This document shows, piece by piece, positions 23,521 to 32,720 of a stretch of DNA of 64,000 nucleotides (positions are counted from its first letter, which is position 1; every line of letters begins with the position of its first letter). Both the position numbers and the translations under genes were made by a program. This DNA comes from Molanna angustata (taxonomy: Eukaryota > Arthropoda > Insecta > Trichoptera > Molannidae), in the NCBI GenBank assembly GCA_963576475.1, contig OY754979.1, positions 31,918,278 to 31,982,277 of the forward strand, read 5' to 3'. The notes below the pieces were generated by a model. It was not told the origin of the DNA. It saw only the letters and a program-made list of their open reading frames with translations, and made no database searches.

Positions 23521-23539
23521 TTATTATTATTATTATTAT

Positions 23540-23873
23540 GTCAGTTATTATGTCTCAAAAGAGGCGAATTTTAATTAGGGCTCAACGTATTCTGTTGTCA
23601 AAGAAAAAGGAGAGTGAAGGCACATCAAAATGGCGGTGATGATGTTGTTGTTCAACGATGATTCCCATTCGCCCATTCTGAACGTTGGTAAGACGAGACT
23701 GGTGTGTGGGGATACACACACGTGTCGTGCTTCATTAATTTATGTAGCGCTCACCTGTCGCTGGTTATCCAAAATTCCTCTGCGCTTTGTATTATTAACG
23801 ATTTTACATATTATATTTTCCTGGCGGAAGGAATACCGTGATCGTTGACACCTTCAGTGAATTACTTATAATT
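23540..23873. other. No gene recognised
   Basis: Unassigned sequence between the Dong copy and a SINE. Contains a 72-codon ORF without recognisable features. Confidence 0.35.
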
Positions 23874-24072
23874 GTCGGCCTTGGTGACTTAGTTGGTTAG
23901 ATATCTGACTTCTGAGGCAGAGGTTCCAGGCTCGATTCCCGGTGAAGGCACCGTTTTTCATTGTGTTTTCAATCTACATGTGTGAGGCGATGAATATCGC
24001 CAGTCTCCATAATGTGGCAACTTGTTATTGGGTGCATGGTAAATGAATTCACGAAAAAGTACCTGTTAGTAA
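23874..24072 (+). repeat. tRNA-derived SINE, family 2
   Basis: The head GTCGGCCTTGGTGACTTAGT leads to a B box (CAGGCTCGATTCCCGGTG). The body includes CATTGTGTTTTCAATCT and GGCAACTTGTTATTGGGTGC, ending near ACCTGTTAGTAATAAA. Other copies: 34418-34624, 49788-49950 with 49548-49574, 52126-52310, 15396-15465, and the target site of the I element. Confidence 0.75.
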
Positions 24073-24115
24073 TAAAATATAATTTTTTTTTTATTTCTTA
24101 CTGTCATTGAGAAAA

Positions 24116-24620
24116 AACGACCTTGAAATGATCTTGTCTCAGTAAGTAAATGGCCTAAAATTAATTGAAACGTTCTTGTCTCAGTAGGTAAATGGCCCCA
24201 AATAATTATAAATGATCTTGTCTCAGTAGGTAAATGGCCCCAAATAATTAGAAATGATCTTGTCTCAGTAGGTAAATGGCCCCAAATAATTAGAAATGAT
24301 CTTGTCTCAGTAGGTAAATGGCCCCAAATAATTAGAAATGATCTTGTCTCCAAATGCCCCCAAATAATTTTAAATGATCTTGTCTCAGTAGGTAAATGGC
24401 CCCAAATAATATGAAATGATCTTGTCTCAGTAGGTAAATGGCCCCAAATAATTAGAAATGATCTTGTCTCCAAATGGCCCCAAATAATTTGAAATGATCT
24501 TGTCTCAGTAGGTAAATGGCCCCAAATAATATGAAATGATCTTGTCTCAGTAGGTAAATGGCCCCAAATAATTTGAAATGATCTTGTCTCAGTAGGTAAA
24601 TGGCCCCAAATAATTTGTTA
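24116..24620. repeat. 42-bp minisatellite, about 12 units
   Basis: Units contain GATCTTGTCTCAGTAGGTAA and TGGCCCCAAATAATT. Two units lack 6 bp (TCTCCAAATG junctions near 24350 and 24475). From the sixth unit, a three-unit period recurs: short unit, unit ending AATAT, full unit. The length is a multiple of three, so the minus strand stays open as a 14-residue repeat (TETRSFLIIWGHLP). I regard that as a by-product of the period, not as a gene. Confidence 0.9.
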
Positions 24621-25465
24621 TAATCATGGAATTAAAATGTTTTAAATAATAATTTCAAATACATTGGTTGATACAATTTTTTTAAATTATGTATGTTTTA
24701 AATTTTGTATGTTTTTATGAATTTACTATGTTTATTTTTAAATTCTTTTAAACCACATTATATTAAATTGCGACCCGTTTCGGAACTAACCATTTTCTCC
24801 TCACGCATATTTAAATCTTATTATAATTAATGATAAAAAGAGGCATAAGCTATTAAAAAAAATCTAGAAAATCTTTCTTAACAGGGATCGGTAAAATATC
24901 TTTAATAAGGTTTTTCTTATATTAAAACATACTCTGAATAAATGTGTTTTTTTCCCTAAGGGTAATAAGGGTATTTTCATCCGAATTTATTGAAGTGTAA
25001 ATATGTTCAAAGTATGGCCCATCTTTTTGCTACGGACTTAACCTTTACGTTCATAATTCTCATTTTTTTGGGTTTTATATGATTTATAGTACGAATACAA
25101 AGTACATTGGTATAAGATACACCTACAAACATTTTTAATTTCTTGATATTTATTTAACATTCAAGGGAAATATTTCGTATCTCTTGATAAAATTTCAAAT
25201 TGAAATGATATACTATCATACATTTTTATGTATTGCTTTATATACGTAGGTAGGTATGTGATATTTTAATTACATTTTGTTTATTTGATTCTTCTTGAGT
25301 CTAGTATATATTTAATATTAATTTTATTATTGTTTTACAATTTACTAAACCAACTAATACTAGTGTGATCATCAAAAATTAATTCATCATTGTATTTTTG
25401 AAATATAAATTTAAATGTAGGTATTCACAGTTTATTCTATGAGTAGAATACATGATTTAATATTA
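24621..25465. other. AT-rich, nothing recognised
   Basis: No ORF above 60 codons and no repeat boundary apart from the SINE fragment that begins at about 25466. Confidence 0.5.
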
Positions 25466-25494
25466 TTTCTCGGGTACTATCTAACAGATACTAT
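25466..25494 (-). repeat. SINE family 2, part split by the I element
   Basis: TTTCTCGGGTACTATCTAAC corresponds to the SINE end at 34418 (TTCTCGGGCAACTAACAGGT). The rest of the SINE resumes at 31149. Bases 25480-25494 are one copy of the I-element target duplication. Confidence 0.6.
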
Positions 25495-25591
25495 TTTTTT
25501 TTTTTTTTTTTTTCTTTTTCATGGCATTGCATCCCCTCGGATGACTCGCGCCAACATCAGACATGAATGAAAAAACAAAATAACACAAGGA

Positions 25592-26947
25592 TTACAGAAT
25601 TATAAAATTAGCTTTCATTGACTTGAGCAGGATCGCTACAACAGCTTCTGAAGCCGAGCTCAACAACGACTCAACATTAACTGGCAGATGCAAGGGAACC
25701 TTTCCATAGGCATCATAGGCGTCCCTTAATGGACAACCCAGGAAGACATGGTTGAGCGTCTCCTCATCCAGACCACACTCGCAGTATGGGTTCTGAGCGA
25801 TTCCAATTTTAAAAAGGTGGGCATCGAGCCTGCAGTGGCCAAATCGCATCCTACAGATCGCAGATATCTCTGATCTATTAAATTTCGAATTATGAAACCA
25901 AGGTTTACGGGGAATATGCTCCTGAATTAGTTTGTATCTTCTACCCTTCACAAGTGACTCATCCATCCAAAGATCGTTCCATCTCTTATGAGCGTCACGT
26001 TCCATGGACCGTCTTATATCATCATGTGGAAGGATGAAATTTTCAATAGTAATTCCAAGGGTGCAGGCAGTTTTAGCCATATCATCCACAGTCTCATTAT
26101 GTTGGATACCACAATGTGCCGGAATCCACGCAACAATAGTCTCTATATCGGATATCATTTGATTATAAAGAAGGCTTCTGATACGCATTATGTTCGGATT
26201 GTCACTGAGAGTTGAAGAAGGGGACTTGAGAATTTGAACAAGTGAAAGTGAGTCTGTGAAGATGATACATTTATGAATATTGTGTGAATTAATTAGACAC
26301 ACAGCCTCTTTTAATGCAATGCATTCTGCCGTGAAAATCGCGGATTCCGGTGGAAGTTTTAGTAGAGAGGAAATGTTTAATGATGGAATGAAGACCGCAG
26401 CTCCCAGTTCCTTATTTTCGGAAAGCTTTGAGCCGTCAGTGAATATTGTCACATGGTTTGGCCACTTATCAGCTACTATAGAGAGAAATTTTCGATTAAT
26501 GCACTGTTTAGATAATGTCGTGTATTTGTCCAAACCAATGTTTTCAATCACGTTTGGCATGAATTGCAAAAGTTCAATCGGTGAATCATAAAAAAGGGAA
26601 GGGAAGGGAGACTGTTTTATATAGAATGAAGAACTGTATTTATTTATACTATTGCATAATAAAGGCGAAGGCTTATTAGACCAGAATCGATTAGTTTCGT
26701 AGAGAGAAATTAGAATATTAATACGTTTGAGAAGTGGATGATTTGAATAATTTATTTTCTTTAAGATAAAAGTGTCTGATAAATATTGTCGTCTTAGTGA
26801 GAGTGGCATATCCACACACTCCACCTGGAGAGCGTTGATAGGGGTTGATTGCATTGCACCAACTATTAATCTGAGGCATTTAGATTGAATTCTCTCTAGT
26901 TTTAATTCCAAATATTTCGGAAGTGGACAGAAAAAAAAAACTGGCAT
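25592..26947 (-). CDS. I-type ORF2, second segment: RT end, RNase H, CCHC knuckle
   Basis: The open frame of 451 codons is the downstream half of ORF2, displaced by one frame from the first half. Its first six residues come from the overlap, and true homology resumes at about CPLPKYLELKLE. The first 130 residues are the RT connection region. RNase H follows with all four acidic residues: D171 (FTDGSK), E208 (TAECIAL), D232 (FTDSLS) and D288 (WIPAHCGIQHNETVD). RNase H removes element RNA from the RNA-DNA hybrid. A C-terminal cysteine/histidine cluster (CECGLDEETLNHVFLGC) is typical of these ORF2 proteins. The stop at 25592-25594 is followed by the 3' UTR. Confidence 0.85.
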   Translation of the reverse strand: MPVFFFCPLPKYLELKLERIQSKCLRLIVGAMQSTPINALQVECVDMPLSLRRQYLSDTFILKKINYSNHPLLKRINILISLYETNRFWSNKPSPLLCNSINKYSSSFYIKQSPFPSLFYDSPIELLQFMPNVIENIGLDKYTTLSKQCINRKFLSIVADKWPNHVTIFTDGSKLSENKELGAAVFIPSLNISSLLKLPPESAIFTAECIALKEAVCLINSHNIHKCIIFTDSLSLVQILKSPSSTLSDNPNIMRIRSLLYNQMISDIETIVAWIPAHCGIQHNETVDDMAKTACTLGITIENFILPHDDIRRSMERDAHKRWNDLWMDESLVKGRRYKLIQEHIPRKPWFHNSKFNRSEISAICRMRFGHCRLDAHLFKIGIAQNPYCECGLDEETLNHVFLGCPLRDAYDAYGKVPLHLPVNVESLLSSASEAVVAILLKSMKANFIIL

Positions 26948-29309
26948 AATCTAAGTGACACCGAACCAATGCGTTATAAATGTTTTTCATTGAAGTAGGA
27001 TGAGATCCCCAAGAGACACCAGAGATTGCTCTCAATATATTCACAGACTTTTCACATTTTGCTGCGACATATTTTATTTGGGGGCTCCAACTTAACTTCC
27101 GTTCCAAGTGTAGACCCAAGAATTTCAGTTCATTCACCTGAGGAATCTGTGTTCCTTCCACTTCTAAAGAAATTGATGGGATATTATGCTTTCTTGAGAA
27201 AAGTATGGATTTAGATTTAGAAGCAGAAATAGAAAAAGAATGTTTGATCATCCATTCATTAGCGCTATCCAAGGCGTTTTGTATAAGGGTAGTGGCCAAA
27301 TCGATATTTTTATTTGATGTATAAAGGGCTATATCGTCTGCGTATTGGACTATTTTAACGCCATTGGGGAGGACCGTATCTAAATCAGAGCAATATATAT
27401 TGAAAAGAACAGGGCTCAAAACAGAACCTTGTGGGAGACCCTTCCAGATCCTTCTCCGGGCGCCCTCAAAGCCATCATCCACAACAATCTCTCTGTCAGA
27501 GAACATACTGTATATTATATTACAGAAAAGAGGGGAGAAATTCATTTTAATTAGTTTGTGGTAAAGTGTAGAAATGCAAACGTTGTCAAAAGCTGAATTT
27601 ATGTCCAAGAAGACGGCAGCTATGTGCTCCTTATTAGTGAAAGCAATGAGAATATCTGTAATGAGTATACTCAAATTGTCCATACATGAAAGAGATCTTC
27701 TGAAACCAAACTGGTTCACCGACAGTATAGAGTTACGTTCAACGTACCAAACTAATCTATTTTTAATCAAATGTTCAAACAGTTTCAACGCGCAGGAGGA
27801 TAGAGCTATGGGGCGGTAAGAAGAACCTGATTTGGGATCCCTACCATACTTAAGTATTGGTAAAATGAGTTGTTGCTTCCATGGTGTTGGTATTGCGCCT
27901 GAGGTAAAAATTTCATTCAAGAAATATAGGAAGATATCAAGAAATATTTGTGGAAATTTTTGGAAGAATATATAGGGAATTTTATCTATGCCAGGAGAAC
28001 TATTTTTTTTCACTAAGTGAAGGCAGGTTTGTAATTCATTAGGTGTAAATGGAGAAGTCAATGGATTATAATTATTGATGGGTGTTGATGAAAGAGTGTG
28101 ACCTTGTTCGTTAGGGACGTAAGGAGGTGCCAAGTTGTCAATAAAGTCTGGAAGCCATACTGATCTCTCTGCACAAGTCTTGGAAGGGAGTAGAGATCCT
28201 TTGAATCGTCTAATCATTTCCCATACCCGTGTTGAAGGCGTATGTGGGGATAAATTAGAACAAAAGTTCTGCCAACCTTTGCGCTTTTTTTGTCTTAAGA
28301 TTTTTTTAACCTTAGCTTGTACAGCTTTGGCATGTAAAAAAGTTTGTAGACTAAAATTTTTCCGTAATTGATACATTGCTTGTCTTCTTTCAATTATCAG
28401 GTTTGAACACTCTTCATCCCACCAAGGAGCGTTTTTTGCTCTCTTATGGTTGGTTTTTAAAGGCATACTAGCATCGGCTGCTTTATAAATTTCGTCTGTT
28501 ATATATTTACATTTAGTATCAAGAGAATCAGACTGAAATAAACGAGTTTCAAGGGTTGAGGCACAAGTCTCGAGTTTTTCCTGGTATACATCCCAGTTAG
28601 CTTTACGTGTATTATAAAGATTTCTTGAGAAAGGGCTATATCTAACTGGTTTTGTGAGAAGTATCATGAATATTGGATAATGATCACTTGAACAAAGATC
28701 ATCAGAAACACACCAGTTAATGGAGGATGATAGATCATTTGTGCAAATACTTAGGTCAATAGCACTAAGATTTTGGGATGGTGGAGTTAGTCTAGTAGGG
28801 GCTCCGTCATTCATGACGCACAGGTTATGGCTGTCTAAAAAGGTCAGAACGCAATTTCCAGATCGATCTGTAATCGAACATCCCCAAGATGAGGAATGTG
28901 CATTAAGATCCCCCAGAAGTAGGAAGCTAGAAGGTAGTAGTGGAATAATAGAGTCAAAATATGAAATATCAAAACCAGAATTTGGTGGAATATAAACTGA
29001 CACGAAGCCGATGTTGTTAATTGAAACAGCAACGATCTCCAGAAAAGGATTGTAAGGGAGAAGTATATTAGAAAAAGGTATTGAGTTGTTTATGAGCACG
29101 GCAGCCCCACCACCGTGACCCACAGAACGATCTGCCCTTACGCAGTTATATCCCGGAATATTGAAGTTAAAATGTGGTTGTAGCCACGTCTCGCAAACTG
29201 CAGCCACATCTATGTCGTTGTCCGTTAATAGTTTTATTATTTCGTGTCGATTAGAGACTGCACTTCGTGCGTTCCATTGCAGAAGATTAAGACCTGATGG
29301 ATTAGCCAT
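26880..29309 (-). CDS. I-type ORF2, first segment: APE endonuclease and RT
   Basis: 809 codons, starting at ATG 29309-29307, which overlaps the ORF1 stop by 8 nt, suggesting reinitiation or coupled translation. Residues 1-220 form the APE-like endonuclease: N13 (LQWNAR), E40 (VCETW), GDLNAH at 133-138 and SDH at 208-210. The RT follows: SYRPIALSS near 497-505, motif A FLDINSAFD (D569), GLPQGS at 624-629, and YADD at 656-659. All catalytic residues are present. At a run of ten T in the coding strand (26931-26940 on the plus strand) the frame slips and ends at 26880. With nine T the frame would continue into the RNase H segment, giving ORF2 of about 1238 codons. Confidence 0.88.
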   Translation of the reverse strand: MANPSGLNLLQWNARSAVSNRHEIIKLLTDNDIDVAAVCETWLQPHFNFNIPGYNCVRADRSVGHGGGAAVLINNSIPFSNILLPYNPFLEIVAVSINNIGFVSVYIPPNSGFDISYFDSIIPLLPSSFLLLGDLNAHSSSWGCSITDRSGNCVLTFLDSHNLCVMNDGAPTRLTPPSQNLSAIDLSICTNDLSSSINWCVSDDLCSSDHYPIFMILLTKPVRYSPFSRNLYNTRKANWDVYQEKLETCASTLETRLFQSDSLDTKCKYITDEIYKAADASMPLKTNHKRAKNAPWWDEECSNLIIERRQAMYQLRKNFSLQTFLHAKAVQAKVKKILRQKKRKGWQNFCSNLSPHTPSTRVWEMIRRFKGSLLPSKTCAERSVWLPDFIDNLAPPYVPNEQGHTLSSTPINNYNPLTSPFTPNELQTCLHLVKKNSSPGIDKIPYIFFQKFPQIFLDIFLYFLNEIFTSGAIPTPWKQQLILPILKYGRDPKSGSSYRPIALSSCALKLFEHLIKNRLVWYVERNSILSVNQFGFRRSLSCMDNLSILITDILIAFTNKEHIAAVFLDINSAFDNVCISTLYHKLIKMNFSPLFCNIIYSMFSDREIVVDDGFEGARRRIWKGLPQGSVLSPVLFNIYCSDLDTVLPNGVKIVQYADDIALYTSNKNIDLATTLIQNALDSANEWMIKHSFSISASKSKSILFSRKHNIPSISLEVEGTQIPQVNELKFLGLHLERKLSWSPQIKYVAAKCEKSVNILRAISGVSWGSHPTSMKNIYNALVRCHLDYASFFFLSTSEIFGIKTRENSI

Positions 29310-30603
29310 TGTGATTTGTTTCAGATACTAAATTCAATATATTTGTTAAGGAAGGAAATATTAGATTATTTAATGCATTATCAGATTTGGATAACAGTAT
29401 AGTTAATATTTGGACGAGCAAGTTTATGAGAATGTGGGGTTCAGAGCTAGTTGGAGTATTTCCGATGGGTGAAGGAGAGGAAGAGTTTAATGAAATGTTT
29501 TCAGTCAAAGCACAACCATTTTGTGGATTTGATGGTTGGCCGTTTTTATATGAGAGGAGATTCTCAATCATGTTTTTGTCTACATTTTGTTTAAAGACTG
29601 AAGGAGGTGGGGGTGTTGGAGCTTTATTTGGGATTGGAGAGGTTTTAGTAGTTTGGGAGCATGCTACACTACTATATAGTTTATTTCTCTTCGGAATTAA
29701 TTTTGATGCAAAAGAAAAGGACACATTTTCATCGGCCATAGTTTTTTTTATTTCCTTCTGTCTAAGGAATTCGGGGCACGAATTACTGGTGGCTAAGTGC
29801 TCACCTTTACAATTAACGCAGCATGGAGTTGATTCTTTCAAAGGACATATGTCCGTTGAATGGCTGGATCCACATCTTGTACATCTAGTGGTCGATGTAC
29901 ATCTAGCTTTAGTGTGTCCATATCGTAAGCAATTGTGACACATATAGCTTGGGTAGATGTATTGTTCTACTTTCAACGAGTTGTAGAACAAAAACACTCG
30001 GTCTGGTAATGATTGCCCTTCAAATGTTAATAGAATCGTTGTTGAGGGCTTCCATTCGGATGAATCGGGGGTGGTGACTTTTCGGTTGAGTCTGCGCAAT
30101 TTTGTAACCTTGCCAAAGGGAACAGGCACAACAATATTTTTTAAGACTTCTTCATCATTTAAGTCAACGGGGACTCCACGAACTATTCCAGATTTGAAGA
30201 GTTTATAGTTAGGGATAAACGCGTTGAGGTTGTTTTCAGATATTGTCTTATTAGACAAGAAGTTATTAGCATTTTGAGGAGTGTTAAACGTGATTGCAAT
30301 TTTTGTTCTGCTATCCGCTCGAACTCCACCAGGAACTATGCCTGTTATATTTCCCTTAGCGCATATTTCGCCAAGAAGCATGGGGTGAATGGGTTTGCCG
30401 TTTATTTTACTCTCGACCACTACCAGGAATGGAGGAGACGAAAGAAGAGAGTATTCATTTGTAAAGTTTTTTTTTGTTGATGGGGGTTCAACCTCATTAT
30501 TAACTGGAAATTGTTTTATATTTTTACTTTCCGGATCTAATTTGTCAAATCTTCCGCGTTTGCGGTGAGTACCGCCAGTATCAGGGGGTTCTGGCTCATC
30601 CAT
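29302..30603 (-). CDS. I-type ORF1 (gag-like, three CCHC zinc knuckles)
   Basis: 433 codons from the ATG at 30603-30601 (MDEPEPPDTGG). An upstream in-frame ATG at 30633 would add ten mostly hydrophobic residues (MFFVFFFVFK) and is a less likely start. ORF1 proteins bind element RNA and package it with ORF2. Residues about 50-215 are an RRM-like/gag-like region without a named motif. Three knuckles follow: CX2CX4HX4C at 222-235 (CHNCLRYGHTKARC), CX2CX3HX4C at 241-253 (CTRCGSSHSTDIC), and CX2CX4HX5C-like at 262-276 (CVNCKGEHLATSNSC). Three knuckles are characteristic of I-group ORF1. The stop TAA overlaps the ORF2 start. No frameshift is visible. Confidence 0.88.
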   Translation of the reverse strand: MDEPEPPDTGGTHRKRGRFDKLDPESKNIKQFPVNNEVEPPSTKKNFTNEYSLLSSPPFLVVVESKINGKPIHPMLLGEICAKGNITGIVPGGVRADSRTKIAITFNTPQNANNFLSNKTISENNLNAFIPNYKLFKSGIVRGVPVDLNDEEVLKNIVVPVPFGKVTKLRRLNRKVTTPDSSEWKPSTTILLTFEGQSLPDRVFLFYNSLKVEQYIYPSYMCHNCLRYGHTKARCTSTTRCTRCGSSHSTDICPLKESTPCCVNCKGEHLATSNSCPEFLRQKEIKKTMADENVSFSFASKLIPKRNKLYSSVACSQTTKTSPIPNKAPTPPPPSVFKQNVDKNMIENLLSYKNGQPSNPQNGCALTENISLNSSSPSPIGNTPTSSEPHILINLLVQILTILLSKSDNALNNLIFPSLTNILNLVSETNHNG

Positions 30604-31114
30604 TTTAAAAACAAAAAAAAAAACAAAAAACAAAAACTTGGATATAATCTAGGAATAAATCCTATAAGTATATATAAAATGAGAAATAAACAATATGAAA
30701 CTTACATATAATCACTCCATGTGATGATAAAATACATATATGTACGTATATAAATGAAAAATAAACAATATGAAACTTAAAATCACTCTATGTGGCAAAA
30801 AATAACTAATCAGAAAGAAAAATATTTATATACAATATCAGAATCCGTGCGAGTAACGGGTCGGTGACGACGAAATACGTCACTGCCTCGAGCCGCTTCG
30901 CAAACAACACGTAAACAAGTTTTAACAGGTAACAATTATATCTAAGTAAAATAATTAAATAACCCAAACGTAAATAAAATGAAAGTAAAGTCAATATTAA
31001 ACGAAATAATAAGTTAATACAGCTTTGTTAGTAAGTTATAAGTACAAATGTAAATTTCAAAATAAAAATAAATCAAAACTTATCGAGTTTGCTGGAACAG
31101 CATACAATGAGACA

Positions 31115-31148
31115 CACGTCCACACTTCACAAACACTCACCACCGACC
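31115..31148 (-). promoter_or_regulatory. Candidate internal Pol II promoter with DPE-like motif
   Basis: With +1 at 31148 (first base inside the target duplication), the minus strand carries GGACGT at +28 to +33. This matches the downstream promoter element consensus RGWYVT at its canonical spacing. Jockey- and I-type elements are known to use TATA-less internal promoters with such elements. Initiation at this base is inferred. Confidence 0.5.
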
Positions 31149-31216
31149 TCTAACAGATACTATGTCAAGTAGTAATTTATCACGCACCCAATAATGAATT
31201 GCCACATGTCTTATGC
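31149..31216 (-). repeat. SINE family 2, other part of the split copy
   Basis: Continues the SINE of 25466-25494: ATGTCAAGTAGTAATTTATC, CACGCACCCAATAATGAATT, GCCACATG. It is degraded beyond, and the tRNA-like head is missing. Confidence 0.6.
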
Positions 31217-31564
31217 TTATTGTGAAATAAAACTGTATTTAATATAATTTTGTTTATATTTTAATAAACGTCTTCTTATTCTTCTGCTTCCTCATGAATT
31301 GTGTCCTGTTATTGCTCGTTGCCTGTTACTGTCTTCCTTGAGGTCGATTCTCCGATGGTAACTCGTTGACCGCTACGCTTAGCTCTCTTTCAGAACCCGA
31401 TCTCTCTACGTGATCTCTGCAGTGTCATTTTCTTGATCAGATGCGAAACTTATGCCACATAACATCTTATAGCAACGCTCCTGATTATCCGCAATGAACA
31501 TATCGCCGATAGTTTCCAAAGATAACCTGAGATTAACAAATAACGACCGCAGTTCTGCCTGCAA
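31217..31564. other. No gene recognised
   Basis: Mixed-composition spacer with a 60-codon minus-strand ORF (31406-31588) that I cannot assign. Confidence 0.35.
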
Positions 31565-31665
31565 ATTAAACAATTTGGTGAACCACAAGGTTCATTTCTT
31601 GGTCCAATTTTATTCTTAATTTACATCAACGATATAAATTATTCTTTTTTCGCATTAGGTAGGTA
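31565..31665 (+). pseudogene. Isolated RT motif fragment
   Basis: The plus frame reads GEPQGSFLGPILFLIYINDI, the RT QGSxLGPxLF block of a non-LTR element. The flanks do not continue the domain. Confidence 0.55.
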
Positions 31666-31897
31666 CTCGCATGGCAAAGGTATAAGTTTGAAAACAATAA
31701 TGAATGCGCTAATAATTGATTGACGATATCCGGTTTCTCTCCATAGTTCATTCATTATGTAGACACATAAAAATAATATGTATATCTCATCTTATGGAAA
31801 AGGGGTGTTATTTAAGTCTCCTATTTCCATGGAATCATAACGCTATTTGCATGACAATATAATCTCCCTTGAAGACGTGTTAAACATTTTTTTAAAG

Positions 31898-32076
31898 AAT
31901 GAATATGTCATTGTAGCAAGTACATATAAATCCTCACACATTTCCTAAATTAAGTATATGATTGTACCATGGATGAACGAAATCGGTCGTGGCAGGATTC
32001 GAACTCGCGACCACTGGATTACTCATAATACTCATGCAGCGCGCTAACCGCTCTGCCAGACCCTCCTGAACCCACC
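31898..32076 (-). repeat. tRNA-derived SINE, family 1
   Basis: Minus-strand copy: the complement of GGCAGGATTCGAACTCGCGA is the B box, and CGCGCTAACCGCTCTGCCAG is the head. The body and tail run to about 31898. Confidence 0.75.
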
Positions 32077-32191
32077 CATTTTATTGATTTAAGATACTTA
32101 AACCTAATTTTTTTACTTATCTATTTTAGACGAGTATCTGTCGACTGACCAGATTTCATTAAATTCATTTTCTACTTCATGTCGACAATTT

Positions 32192-32720
32192 TTTTTTATT
32201 CCTCACTAACCCAAGGGGATATAGTGGGAAGTTATGATTGCGCAATTTTTTTGGCTATTTTTTATTGCAGATTATCAACTAGTATCATGCTGAGATTGTA
32301 TTCTGAAAGTTTCATCACAATGTATCTGTGTGTGAGTGCTATGTACGGCGTGTTCATTTTACTTTATCAATTATAGACTAAAGTACTCATTCGATTCTTT
32401 TCAAATTTTGCAAATTTGTATATCAAATACTCACTTAGATCCCATTACATTTTGAAGGATATCTGAATAGTGCTTCTCAATTTTTTAAATATCAAATATT
32501 TCAATGTGACCCCAAGCTCAGGAAACTTAAAATTTGAAATTTTTATTTTCAATTTGGTAAAAAAGCTCATCACATTCATAAAAAATATTTAAATAAAATA
32601 TAATTGAACAAACTCATTTCATGAAAATGTTGAAAATTTTCCATAAGTACAAAATTTGAATACTTTATGGAGTGACTTGTTATTGAAGAGTTAAGCGTTG
32701 GCCACAACCCAGTCGTTTTT
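32192..32720 (+). repeat. Interspersed repeat D, copy 1
   Basis: About 530 bp, colinear with 40903-41452. Both start with CCTCACTAACCCAAG, share ATCATGCTGAGATTGTATTC, and end GCGTTGGCCACAACCCA followed by C/GTCGTTTT. No ORF is conserved between the copies. Probably a non-autonomous DNA element, class unknown. Confidence 0.65.

Larger units (their letters stand above)
25495..31148 (-). mobile_element. Full-length I-type non-LTR retrotransposon
   Basis: Bounded by a 15-bp direct repeat, TCTAACAGATACTAT (25480-25494 and 31149-31163). On the minus strand it runs: 5' UTR (31148-30604), ORF1 gag-like, ORF2 with APE endonuclease, RT, RNase H and a C-terminal knuckle, a short 3' UTR, and a poly(A) tail seen as poly(T) at about 25495-25513. 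ORF1 with three zinc knuckles and ORF2 with RNase H fit the I group (I/Nimb/Loa-like clades). Apart from one homopolymer frameshift no lesion is visible. Length about 5.65 kb. Confidence 0.9.

Noticed and set aside
23521..23539. (TTA)n tract as an ordinary microsatellite
   Set aside because: A matching TTA tract borders the other end of the Dong copy, so it is better explained as part of its target site.
24066..24473. 135-codon minus-strand ORF with 14-residue repeats
   Set aside because: The translation is that of a 42-bp minisatellite whose period is divisible by three. The only start is a non-ATG codon inside a repeat unit.
29387..29938. 183-codon plus-strand ORF
   Set aside because: Antisense to ORF1 of the I element, which has clear zinc knuckles and the right position. 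A shadow.
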